Assembly (NCBI GenBank): GCA_021295735.1
Contig: JAGWBU010000010.1
Span: forward strand, 13,129-45,207
Length of the DNA stretch: 32,079 nucleotides
Direction of reading: 5' to 3'
From: Candidatus Poribacteria bacterium
GTDB lineage: Bacteria > Poribacteria > WGA-4E > WGA-3G
Positions 1 through 7,602 of the stretch are shown here, one piece after another; position 1 is the first letter of the stretch; each line of letters opens with the position of its first letter. The position numbers were made by a program, and so were the translations under genes. The notes under the pieces were generated by a model that ran no database searches, was not told the DNA's origin, and saw nothing but the letters and a program-made list of their open reading frames with translations.

Positions 1-180
1 GAAAACCCGCCAAATGCCAAAAAGCGCATTTGGCGTTGATTTGGCAGCATGCCAAACGCGCATGCTGCGTTGATTTGGATGAATGCCATACGGGGAATGC
101 CTAAATGGAATTCATACCGTTGATTTGGATTTAAAAACTTGAGTCGCACAAAATCGGGCTTAGAAAGCCCTCCCACAAGA
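1..180 (+). repeat. Composite array of hairpins spaced by GTTGATTTGG, ending in a GGGCTT/AAGCCC repeat
   Basis: GTTGATTTGG occurs at 35-44, 69-78 and 119-128. Each copy directly follows an inverted repeat or lies 3 nt after one: 9-17 with 26-34 (9 bp perfect, 8-nt loop), 44-52 with 60-68 (9 bp perfect, 7-nt loop), and 79-88 with 106-115 (9 of 10 bp). The element ends at 153-180 with the dispersed GGGCTT..AAGCCC unit followed by CTCCCACAAGA. The same order of parts is found inverted at 25946-26055, so this is a dispersed composite element and not a chance palindrome. It is cut by the window edge, so more units may lie upstream. Function unknown. Nothing coding is supported in 1-226. Confidence 0.8.
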
Positions 181-226
181 GATAAGCCAGCATTTTTTTC
201 TTAAGTTTACATTTATGAGGACTGGC

Positions 227-1123
227 TTACATCCCCCGTTTGATTCCAAATTCTGCCTCAAACGCTTCCCAAATTTCTTCCGATATGTTAGCGGTAGCAG
301 CTTCATATCCATCTTCCACCTGCGCTTTATCCGCTGGACCGAACATTACAACCCCATCTATCGGCGCAGCAAGACAGAACTGCATTGCCAAGTGGCGGAT
401 ATTTACATCGCGTTCCTGACACCATTTCCACATTGCATAAGCCTTGAGTTCAGCATCAGGGTTACGTCTCCGTTCATCTTCAACGTTTGGTTCTGCACCA
501 GTGAGACTCCCCATCCCTAAAGGACTGGCAAGGATAATGCCGACATCATGTTTACGCGCTAACGGTAAAGTCGTCTGGGCTACGGATTGCGATAATAACG
601 TATAATCCAAGAAGGTGAGAATGATATCTATATGTCCTGTCTCAATCAGTTGTCTATGAAAATCGTGGGAACGTACCCCCGCACCGATATGTCGGATTAA
701 ACCCTTATCTTTCATCTCCAAAAGCGTATCCAACGCGCGTCCTTTATCTAACACGCTCTCCATGTTCTCTGGATCATGGATTAATACAGCATCAAGGTAA
801 TCTGTGCGAAGGTCTTTGAGGCTATTGCTGACACTCCACCTTGTACCATCCGCTGAAAAATCTTTTCTGCGTTCAGGGTGCGTACCGACCTTGGCTTGTA
901 GGTAGACTTTTTCTCTCAAACCGTCAGAAAGCGCTTCTCCCCAAAGATGTTCTGCGTGCCCCGGATAGGTGTCAATATAGTTGATACCAAGTTCAATAGC
1001 ACGTCGGATTGCACCGATGACTTCGACATCCGGTTTATGGCATAACCATGCTGCGCCAAGTGCTAAAGCATTCGGACGCATCTCAGTGCGTCCCATTCGG
1101 CGAGTCTCCAATTTTTGTGCCAT
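227..1123 (-). CDS. Aldo/keto reductase family protein (atypical active site)
   Basis: A 298-residue protein with the (beta/alpha)8 aldo/keto reductase pattern, a family that usually reduces carbonyls with NADPH in the cytosol. Visible landmarks are INYIDTYPGHAEHLWGEAL (residues 48-66), the catalytic-type Lys78 in LQAKVG and His116 in AVLIHD. The segment after Asp51 is short: the usual tyrosine of YGxSExxLG aligns with Pro54, and the nearest tyrosine is Tyr53, so catalysis is uncertain. The start at 1123 was chosen because AAGGAA lies 7 nt upstream; the open frame continues to 1264 but would overlap the preceding gene. It lies 25 nt downstream of the TPP-binding gene, as in an operon. Substrate cannot be predicted. 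Confidence 0.85.
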   Translation of the reverse strand: MAQKLETRRMGRTEMRPNALALGAAWLCHKPDVEVIGAIRRAIELGINYIDTYPGHAEHLWGEALSDGLREKVYLQAKVGTHPERRKDFSADGTRWSVSNSLKDLRTDYLDAVLIHDPENMESVLDKGRALDTLLEMKDKGLIRHIGAGVRSHDFHRQLIETGHIDIILTFLDYTLLSQSVAQTTLPLARKHDVGIILASPLGMGSLTGAEPNVEDERRRNPDAELKAYAMWKWCQERDVNIRHLAMQFCLAAPIDGVVMFGPADKAQVEDGYEAATANISEEIWEAFEAEFGIKRGM

Positions 1124-1148
1124 AATAAAATTCCTTAAAGAGCTGCTT

Positions 1149-1748
1149 CTATTGTTCCTCAAGTGCTTTTCGCAGCCTATGTGTTGACGTTGAAAGCGAC
1201 TCCTGCAAATATGGGTATGGAAAGCCACCCCATCGGTCAGGTGGTGGTTCATGTGCTTGTGCAATTTTTAGATTCACAAAAATGGGGCCGGCTTGATTCC
1301 AGATTTTTGGCAGATCGGTTTCAAGTATATTTATGTCATCAAATTCATAAACCTGCTCAAAACCTGTCCCGCGCGCAATTGTTGTCCAGCTAAAGTCTGC
1401 GTTTCGTGGAATAGGTTGATTACCAGTTACCTCGTACGTGCCGTTATCACAAACAAAAAGGAGATAGTTCGTAGGTGGTTTTTGCAAACTTGTAATCGTT
1501 GCGAGTGTTCCTAAACACATTAGCATGCTCCCATCCCCGTTAAGCACAACAACCTTTTTCTCAGGTTTTGCAAGTGCAATTCCGAGAGCGAGATCCGCAG
1601 CGTGCCCCATTGCACTTCCAACAGACGCATAGTCTAACGGATGTGTTGATATTTTGGCCCAGGGCACAGCCATTCCCATTGTGGTAACAACGATTTCGTC
1701 TGTTCGCTGCGCTGCGATAAGTTGTAGACATTCTTCCTTGTTCAGCAT
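1149..1748 (-). CDS. Stand-alone thiamine-pyrophosphate-binding subunit, sulfopyruvate decarboxylase beta-like
   Basis: A 199-residue protein equivalent to only the C-terminal TPP-binding domain of TPP enzymes (TPP_enzyme_C type). The cofactor motif is visible: VLNGDGSMLMCLGTLATI, then DNGTYEVTG about 25 residues later, the GDG-x(~25)-N pattern that binds Mg-TPP. Size and layout resemble the beta subunit of sulfopyruvate or phosphonopyruvate decarboxylase, which needs a separate alpha (PYR) subunit; none is visible in this window. The start at 1748 is preferred over an ATG at 1760 because GGAG stands 6 nt upstream of 1748 and nothing comparable precedes 1760. It sits between a DUF4861 lipoprotein and an aldo/keto reductase, on the same strand. 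The exact substrate is not inferable. Confidence 0.8.
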   Translation of the reverse strand: MLNKEECLQLIAAQRTDEIVVTTMGMAVPWAKISTHPLDYASVGSAMGHAADLALGIALAKPEKKVVVLNGDGSMLMCLGTLATITSLQKPPTNYLLFVCDNGTYEVTGNQPIPRNADFSWTTIARGTGFEQVYEFDDINILETDLPKIWNQAGPIFVNLKIAQAHEPPPDRWGGFPYPYLQESLSTSTHRLRKALEEQ

Positions 1749-1779
1749 AAAATTCTCCATCTTCAGGTAAGAGAAATTG

Positions 1780-3219
1780 CTACTTTTTGCCTTCCTCTGA
1801 CAGTAAAAATTCGATACTTGGTAGATTCTTCATCTCCGTTGTCATGAATTGGAGCAGCTGCTCAAATTCCGTTTTGGATTGTATTCCATTAATTCCACCT
1901 TCCCAGATAGCAAACGCACGATAACTGATCCGTCCTTCAGCATTCGGGTTTAGGACAATAGATATAAGGGATGGGTCAGTGTCAATCAATTCTCCAGCCT
2001 GTGTGGTAGGATAAATTAGTGCCACGCCGAGCGAATATGTTCCACCTGGGTCTGTTCCCCAGCTCCATAATAAACCTTGGTCTTCGTCAACGTCAGATGT
2101 TTCCCCAAGTTTCGGAATACCTACGACGATAGCATAATCCGAAGGCAATTCTCTGTCAACATGGATATGATGTTCAATCCACGGGTTTCCACCATAAATA
2201 AATGTAGTTGATGTGAGCTGATATGTTTCACCGTTGATGTTCCATCTCGGAAGAATTCGTTGAACAACCGAACGTGTGCCACCATTAGCGAGAATCCGAA
2301 TGTAATCCCCTTCATTTGGCAGCGGAATTAATTCCCTTTTCCCTTTATGCCATAGTGCAAATCCACCGCACCCAATTAGTCCTTCCTGAGGTGTTAACGC
2401 AACCATGGTTGTGTTTTCTGCGTCTAAAAGGGCATTTAGTGATAAACCGATTGATTTATAGAGAGTGAGTTGCTCTTGAGATTTTCGGACAAAGTAATCC
2501 TCTTGATTCTCAAAATCATGTATTACCCATCGATGTTCAGGCTTCTCTACCTCTATATGTAAGGCGTTTGGTTTTTGAGTCAGTGCGATTTTGTGACTTT
2601 CAAAATGAAACCTAAATTCCGGTGATAGCGACCCACGCTCTACTAATTCACCCTGAAACATGTTATTAACGCTAAAAAGTTCTTCCCGTTTTTTGCCATA
2701 AGCAACGACAGCACCGTTATGCTTCAGCAGATATGCGATTAAATCGGATTCTACCGCCGCCATAACATTCAGTTCAGGAAAAATGCCTGCGCGCGTCTGT
2801 TTTTTTACATCAAGTGTAAATGTTGCCTTTACATTTGGGTCATAAAGAATTGCGATCTCTTTTGTCTCCTCCGGTTCAAGATCTAAGAGAAAAACTAATT
2901 GGTCACGTTCGCCGTCATAGTTTAAGTCATCCGCTTGCGCGGGAATCATCGCCTCCCGCGGGGCTTTTCCGGTAACAACAGAATAAGCCTGGAGAGAGAA
3001 ATCGGGGCTGACCTTTCGGAGCTGCGCCAAAGTCATCACAATTGGAACGTTTTTTCGAGGAATTGATAGCGTATTTTGAATAGTAAAGCGAATGCGGTTT
3101 GTCTGCTGCTTACCACCCGGTAACGTACAACCTGCAAAAATTATCAAAAAACCTATAATAACCGATAGCCTACATTTCGCACTATGAATGTGAAATTTAT
3201 TTTTTGTTTGAAGAGTCAA
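1780..3219 (-). CDS. DUF4861-type lipoprotein
   Basis: About 479 residues. The N-terminus is basic, followed by a hydrophobic stretch (SVIIGFLIIFAGC), with the cysteine fitting a lipobox, so a lipoprotein exported by Sec is likely. After it comes the DUF4861-like pattern: IRFTIQNTLSIPRKNVPI at the start, then AQADDLNYDGERDQLVFLLD, and later GGNPWIEHHIHVD. DUF4861 proteins are often seen beside polysaccharide-use genes in Bacteroidota; the biochemical role is unknown. There is no ATG at the front. A TTG at 3219 has GAGG about 9 nt upstream, while a TTG at 3234 has no such site, so 3219 is preferred. It lies 54 nt after the class V aminotransferase. The family assignment is from recollection of the pattern. 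Confidence 0.7.
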   Translation of the reverse strand: MTLQTKNKFHIHSAKCRLSVIIGFLIIFAGCTLPGGKQQTNRIRFTIQNTLSIPRKNVPIVMTLAQLRKVSPDFSLQAYSVVTGKAPREAMIPAQADDLNYDGERDQLVFLLDLEPEETKEIAILYDPNVKATFTLDVKKQTRAGIFPELNVMAAVESDLIAYLLKHNGAVVAYGKKREELFSVNNMFQGELVERGSLSPEFRFHFESHKIALTQKPNALHIEVEKPEHRWVIHDFENQEDYFVRKSQEQLTLYKSIGLSLNALLDAENTTMVALTPQEGLIGCGGFALWHKGKRELIPLPNEGDYIRILANGGTRSVVQRILPRWNINGETYQLTSTTFIYGGNPWIEHHIHVDRELPSDYAIVVGIPKLGETSDVDEDQGLLWSWGTDPGGTYSLGVALIYPTTQAGELIDTDPSLISIVLNPNAEGRISYRAFAIWEGGINGIQSKTEFEQLLQFMTTEMKNLPSIEFLLSEEGKK

Positions 3220-3273
3220 ATTTTTTATCCTCAATTGAAGATCAAATTGAATGCTGTGAAATAGAAATAGTCC

Positions 3274-4434
3274 TTATAAGTCGGGTAAGGTTTCAAGCAA
3301 CCGTGCTATTTCCGATTCTGTGTTATAAAAATGTGGTGAGACTCTAACGCCGCTACCGCGTTCAGCTGTAATTATATTTTTTTTATGGAGTAGCGCATAG
3401 AGTTCTGCAGGTGTGTGTCGCGTGCTTTCAAAAACCACGATTCCTGACCGATCTGAATCTTTTTCAGGTGTGATAACGTGATACCCTTTGGCTTTCAATC
3501 CTTTAATTAAGCCTGCTGTAAGTTCTAAAATATAGGTCTCAATGTTTGAAATCCCAACTTCAAGTAACAACTCAATTGCTGCCTTCAGTCCATATAGACC
3601 TATGCTATTATAGGACCCCTCCTCAAAACGGGTAGCATCCGGTTTCTGTGTGAGATCATAATTGAGAAAATCGCGTGGATTCACGACACTTGCCCAACCA
3701 ACATTAGTGTTTATCAACCGTTCCAGTTTGTCATTAGTACAGTAGAAAATTGCTGCTCCCTCCGGTGCCAGCAACCACTTGTGCCCATCTGCTGCGAGAA
3801 TATCAATATGTGACGATTTCACATCTACCTCAATTGCACCGAGACTTTGAATTGCATCCACGACAAACCAGATATCGCGTTCTTGACATATCTCACCAAT
3901 CGCCTTAATGTTGTTTCGGAAGCCAGAGGCGAATTCCACATGGCTTATTGTTACAACTCGTGTGCGCTTATCAATTGCATCAACAATATCATCAAGATAA
4001 ATGCTCCCATTTCGCTCAGAGACCATGCGCGTTTCAACGCCGTAGCGTTCCTTCAAACTCCACCACGGATAGACATTTGCAGGAAATTCAACCGCCGTTG
4101 TAACGACGTTATCCCCTTCGCGCCAATCAATACCGTTCGCAGCGATGAGTATTCCCTGAGTTGTGTTCTTCATAAACGCAACTTCAGTTGTATTGGCGTT
4201 GATCAGTTGTGCTGCAACGGCTCGACACGCCTCAGCGGTTTCCACCCAAGATTCTACATTTACTGCACCGTTGACGGTAGCATCTTCTACAAAGCCTATC
4301 ATCGCATTCCTTACCCGGCGCGATAATGGTGCAACACCAGCATGGTTCATATAGATATAGGATTTGGTAACCGGAAATTCGGTTTGCCATTCATCAGGAA
4401 ATGTTTTCAAAAACTTTGTAATTGTATTTTGCAT
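3274..4434 (-). CDS. Class V aminotransferase (cysteine desulfurase / isopenicillin-N epimerase-like)
   Basis: A 386-residue fold-type I PLP enzyme. Typical features are YMNHAGVAPLSRRV near residue 28, the PLP-ring aspartate Asp193 in VVDAIQSLGA, and the Schiff-base lysine Lys219 in AADGHKWLLAPEG. This branch includes cysteine desulfurases, kynureninase-like and isopenicillin-N epimerase-like enzymes. I see no clear conserved Cys loop typical of SufS or IscS, so a role in Fe-S supply is not supported. Its start overlaps the end of the glycosyltransferase gene by 41 nt, suggesting translational coupling; no good Shine-Dalgarno site is visible. Its place in a sugar-nucleotide gene string could mean amino-sugar work, but these typically use a different aminotransferase class, so this is speculative. 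Confidence 0.85.
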   Translation of the reverse strand: MQNTITKFLKTFPDEWQTEFPVTKSYIYMNHAGVAPLSRRVRNAMIGFVEDATVNGAVNVESWVETAEACRAVAAQLINANTTEVAFMKNTTQGILIAANGIDWREGDNVVTTAVEFPANVYPWWSLKERYGVETRMVSERNGSIYLDDIVDAIDKRTRVVTISHVEFASGFRNNIKAIGEICQERDIWFVVDAIQSLGAIEVDVKSSHIDILAADGHKWLLAPEGAAIFYCTNDKLERLINTNVGWASVVNPRDFLNYDLTQKPDATRFEEGSYNSIGLYGLKAAIELLLEVGISNIETYILELTAGLIKGLKAKGYHVITPEKDSDRSGIVVFESTRHTPAELYALLHKKNIITAERGSGVRVSPHFYNTESEIARLLETLPDL

Positions 4435-5617
4435 TTAAAAATATTTCAACTGTGTAATCTTTAACCCGTTTAGCGTTTCCATAGGCTATAATTTCACCGA
4501 ACAGACCGCAGCAGAATGTCAAAATTCCTATACTCATCAGAATAGGGCCAACGTTTGGTAATCCTATCATTAGAATACCTCCCAATACGAATATCGTTGC
4601 ACCAGAGGGACCGAAACACCGAATGGGACGTCTTGCACAACGATAAATAAAAAAAGAAGCCAGTGGGCTTAAATCTGCAGCTTCACGTTGTGCTTTGCCG
4701 AGTGACCATCCTGTTATCAAACTGATTCCTATTAGAGATACCCCTAATCCGATAAAACTGAGAGCTGCAATAATGGCGACATTAATCAAAGGAAATCCTA
4801 TAATGAAGAAGGGAAGACTTAGAAACGCAGCGACTCGAAAGACATTAAATTTGGGGTTCATTTGGTTGCCGTAGGAATGTTGAGTAGATGGGTGACCATT
4901 CCGATTAGACTGCCGCGCGAAAACTGAGAGAATCAATTTAAACGCTAAAATATCCAGCATAACGCGCCAGATTCTACCGAGACCGTATTTACTTGTTCCG
5001 AAACGACGAGGGTGATGCTTAACGACAATTTCAGCAATGCGCGCGCCTACAACCGTAGACATCGCCGGAATGAACCGGTGCATCTCACCATAAAGTGGCA
5101 CCTGTTTGATAACCTCAGCCCGGTATGCTTTGAGTGAACAACCGTTGTCATGAATTCCAACACCCGTTACCTGACTAATTATCCAATTGGCAACGACAGA
5201 AGGAACTCGGCGTGTCCAGAATTTATCCTGTCGTTCTCTCCGCCATCCGCATACTAAGTCATAATCTTCATCAAGTTTCTTGAGTAGATGTGGAATATCG
5301 GCAGGATCATTTTGTAGATCACCGTCCATGCTGATAATACGTTCGCCTTGTGCAAATTCAAAACCAGCTGCCATCGCAGCTGTCTGACCAGCGTTCTTTT
5401 GGAACCGGATTACGGCTAAATGTGGTTCACCTTCACGCAATTCTGAAAGCACTTCAAAAGTTTTATCTCGGCTCCCATCATCTACAAATAGAACTTCATA
5501 CGTTTCACCAATTGACTCACATACCGTCCGAATTTTCTCATACAGTGGCTTGACATTCTCCTCCTCGTTGTATACAGGAACAACAATTGATAGATATGGT
5601 TTCTGTGTAGCGACCAA
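4394..5617 (-). CDS. Family 2 glycosyltransferase, dolichyl-phosphate-mannose synthase / GtrB-like, membrane-bound
   Basis: 407 residues. The N-terminal GT-A domain shows SIVVPVYNEEENV (10-22), VDDGSRDKT (45-53), the metal-binding region SMDGDLQNDP (96-105) and NGCSLKAYR (158-166), the pattern of enzymes moving a sugar from a nucleotide sugar to polyprenyl phosphate. The C-terminal part from about residue 255 holds several hydrophobic segments, so the enzyme should sit at the cytoplasmic membrane face. The gene begins with TTG; the start is decided by AAGGAG five nt upstream and by fit to family N-termini. It begins 2 nt after the nucleotidyltransferase stop, so both are likely translated together; that enzyme could supply its donor. 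Acceptor and sugar are unknown. Confidence 0.88.
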   Translation of the reverse strand: MVATQKPYLSIVVPVYNEEENVKPLYEKIRTVCESIGETYEVLFVDDGSRDKTFEVLSELREGEPHLAVIRFQKNAGQTAAMAAGFEFAQGERIISMDGDLQNDPADIPHLLKKLDEDYDLVCGWRRERQDKFWTRRVPSVVANWIISQVTGVGIHDNGCSLKAYRAEVIKQVPLYGEMHRFIPAMSTVVGARIAEIVVKHHPRRFGTSKYGLGRIWRVMLDILAFKLILSVFARQSNRNGHPSTQHSYGNQMNPKFNVFRVAAFLSLPFFIIGFPLINVAIIAALSFIGLGVSLIGISLITGWSLGKAQREAADLSPLASFFIYRCARRPIRCFGPSGATIFVLGGILMIGLPNVGPILMSIGILTFCCGLFGEIIAYGNAKRVKDYTVEIFLNAKYNYKVFENIS

Positions 5618-5619
5618 TG

Positions 5620-6363
5620 TTACTCCTTCCGATTTAAAAGAATTTGGTGAGCTTCAGCAAGAGAATCAAAAGTTCCCGCATCAACCCATTTTCCTTTTAA
5701 GAAGCTATGTTCGAGTTGTGCGCGATTAATATAGACATTATTAACATCTGTTATCTCGTACTCACCCCGAGATGAAGGTTCAATGGTGCGGATAATATCG
5801 AAAACTGATGAATCGTAAAAATAAACACCCACTATTGCATAATCACTTTTGGGATGCTTCGGTTTCTCCTCAATTTTTACAATTCGGTTTCCATTTAAGG
5901 TTGCCACCCCGTAACGTTGCGGGTCATCAACCTTTTTCAGCAAAACGCGAGCACCTGCTGGCTGCGCATGAAAATCAGAAACAACTTGTTCAATTGAGGA
6001 TTCAAAAATGTTGTCTCCAAGCAAGACAACTATTCTTTCTCCGGCAGCAAATCCTTCAGCTAAAGCAAGCGCATTTGCAATCCCTTTTGCTTCCTCCTGT
6101 ACTCGATAGGTGAATTCACAACCGAAATCTTTTCCACTTCCCAATACGTTAACAAAATTCCCTACGTAACTGGGATTTGTAACAATAAGAATATCGGTTA
6201 TTCCAACTGCCGTAAGTTGCCGAACGCTGTGAAAAATCATTGGTTCATTGCCAACAGGTAGGAGATGTTTGCTGGTAACCTTGGTAAGCGGGTATAAACG
6301 GGTGCCTAAACCTCCCGCAAGAATTACCCCTCTCAGCATCGCTTCTTTCGTGGTTGTCTGCAT
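5620..6363 (-). CDS. Sugar-phosphate nucleotidyltransferase, RmlA-like
   Basis: A 247-residue nucleotidyltransferase. The signature GGLGTRLYPLTKVTSKHLLP lies at residues 17-36, followed by VLLGDNIFE (metal-binding Asp), KIEEKPKHPKSDYAIVG and WVDAGTFDSLAEA, all in the order found in glucose-1-phosphate thymidylyltransferase. The reaction would be NTP + sugar-1-phosphate to NDP-sugar + PPi in the cytosol. It is shorter than the usual ~290 residues because it lacks the C-terminal extension. A second possible start lies 8 codons in. The rest of a dTDP-rhamnose pathway (rmlB, C, D) is not here, so the product may be another NDP-sugar. It is directly followed by a family 2 glycosyltransferase, 2 nt away. 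Confidence 0.88.
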   Translation of the reverse strand: MQTTTKEAMLRGVILAGGLGTRLYPLTKVTSKHLLPVGNEPMIFHSVRQLTAVGITDILIVTNPSYVGNFVNVLGSGKDFGCEFTYRVQEEAKGIANALALAEGFAAGERIVVLLGDNIFESSIEQVVSDFHAQPAGARVLLKKVDDPQRYGVATLNGNRIVKIEEKPKHPKSDYAIVGVYFYDSSVFDIIRTIEPSSRGEYEITDVNNVYINRAQLEHSFLKGKWVDAGTFDSLAEAHQILLNRKE

Positions 6364-6423
6364 TAGTCAGTTTCCGATGAAATTATCGTAGCATCGCGTC
6401 AGAACCTCATTATGCTTGGGCTA

Positions 6424-7326
6424 TTATTCGCTCTTTCCGCGTCCAGGGAATGTCAATTCAGCAACACCCGACTTATCTAAATCACCTAATCCCAATTCAA
6501 TCATCCGATCATACTGATCTTTCGTGGCTTGTGCCAGTGGAAGCGTGATACCTGCAGCATTTGCCAGGTCAAGCGCGATACCTGAATCCTTAGATGCGTG
6601 CGCAGCGGAAAAATAGCATTCATGATCGCGTAACTGCATATCTTCTCCGTCAGTTTCCAAAACGCGAGAGTTTGCCCCAGTTTGTGCGAAAACTTCCTGC
6701 AACATTTCCAAATCCAGACCAAGTGCAGCACCTAATCCAAGCCCTTCCGCGAGACCCGCAGTGTTGATGTTCATTACCATGTTGACCAGTGCTTTTACTT
6801 GCGCAGCCTTGCCTGCTTCACCGATATAACGTAGGGAAACACTCATTGAATCCAGAATCGCATGTGCCTTATCGAAAGTTGCCTTTTTGCCACCACACAT
6901 TAAATAGAGCGTGCCTTCGCGCGCCTGTGTAATGCTGCTCGCCATACATCCCTCAAGACTTTCAGCACCGTGCTTTTCCGCGAAACTCTCAACATCTACA
7001 TGAACTTGTGGACTAATTGTAGCACAGTTGATAAAAACTTTGCCTGATGCCCCTTTGAGCAAACTATCGTCCGCATCATCAGAATAAATCTGCCGCATCG
7101 CATCGTTATCTGTGACAACCGTAATGATGTAATCTGCAAGTTCAGTGACCTGTGCCAATTTGTCAGCAGCCGTTGTACTAAGTTCCGATGCTAATTCATT
7201 GGCACGTTCACTATCAGTATCGTAAACAGCAACGACTTTGAACCCTTCATCATTAAGGTGTCGGGCGATGTTTGCCCCCATCCTGCCAACACCCACTACA
7301 CCGATTTTATAGTCTGCGTTTGCCAT
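6424..7326 (-). CDS. NAD-binding beta-hydroxyacid dehydrogenase, 3-hydroxyisobutyrate dehydrogenase-like
   Basis: 300 residues. The N-terminal Rossmann motif GVVGVGRMGANIARHL (9-24) is followed by Asp36 at the end of the second strand, which favours NAD over NADP. The C-terminal domain carries the catalytic lysine Lys178 in QVKALVNMVM. The substrate-binding segment reads GCMASSITQAREGTL (127-141) where the family usually has PVSGGxxxAxxGTL, so substrate preference may differ from 3-hydroxyisobutyrate. The start at 7326 is set by a perfect GGAGG 5 nt upstream; a GTG at 7356 is in frame but has no such site. It is the first gene of the minus-strand string and lies just downstream of the promoter at 7396-7424. 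Confidence 0.88.
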   Translation of the reverse strand: MANADYKIGVVGVGRMGANIARHLNDEGFKVVAVYDTDSERANELASELSTTAADKLAQVTELADYIITVVTDNDAMRQIYSDDADDSLLKGASGKVFINCATISPQVHVDVESFAEKHGAESLEGCMASSITQAREGTLYLMCGGKKATFDKAHAILDSMSVSLRYIGEAGKAAQVKALVNMVMNINTAGLAEGLGLGAALGLDLEMLQEVFAQTGANSRVLETDGEDMQLRDHECYFSAAHASKDSGIALDLANAAGITLPLAQATKDQYDRMIELGLGDLDKSGVAELTFPGRGKSE

Positions 7327-7395
7327 ATTCGCCTCCCTATTATAATCAAGATTCACAAAAGGAAATTCAATTTACTATGAGTTTGCTATTGAATT

Positions 7396-7424
7396 ATTGT
7401 ATAAATTTTACTTTGATTTGTCAA
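7396..7424 (-). promoter_or_regulatory. Sigma70-type promoter for the minus-strand gene string
   Basis: On the minus strand, TTGACA (7424-7419) is followed after 17 nt by TACAAT (7401-7396). It lies about 70 nt upstream of the ATG at 7326 and diverges from the promoter at 7495-7522. Both boxes are near consensus at the best spacing. Confidence 0.65.
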
Positions 7425-7494
7425 CAAGTTTTGTTGAACAGTAAACAATAGATTATCTCACTTTCCAAAAAATTATTAACACAGAAGTTTTTTC

Positions 7495-7522
7495 TTGACA
7501 ATTTTTGTGTTTTTGTTATACT
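7495..7522 (+). promoter_or_regulatory. Sigma70-type promoter for the TPR gene
   Basis: TTGACA at 7495-7500, a 16-nt spacer and TATACT at 7517-7522, about 80 nt upstream of the ATG at 7603. It is divergent to the promoter at 7396-7424; the 70 nt between them could hold a shared regulator site, but I see no clear operator. Confidence 0.65.
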
Positions 7523-7602
7523 GAAACATAAATCAAAACCAGTAAACTTCATCAATTTGCTGGCAGGTTTCCATATTTCATTCCTTAGGAGGATTAACAA
7601 CG

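Noticed and set aside
1-180. CRISPR array
   Set aside because: The 10-nt GTTGATTTGG is too short for a CRISPR repeat, the spacings (34 and 50 nt) are unequal and the spacers are themselves palindromes.
183-229. Inverted repeat TAAGCCAG / CTGGCTTA around the stop of the first gene
   Set aside because: The 31-nt loop and lack of a U-tract on the gene's strand make it a poor terminator; it may be chance.
3847-4326. 159-codon plus-strand open frame
   Set aside because: It lies opposite the class V aminotransferase, whose motifs are clear; the plus-strand product has no recognisable features.
4394-4434. 41-nt overlap of glycosyltransferase and aminotransferase as a sign of a frame shift
   Set aside because: Both termini look complete and the aminotransferase N-terminus fits its family, so an ordinary coupled overlap is the simpler reading.
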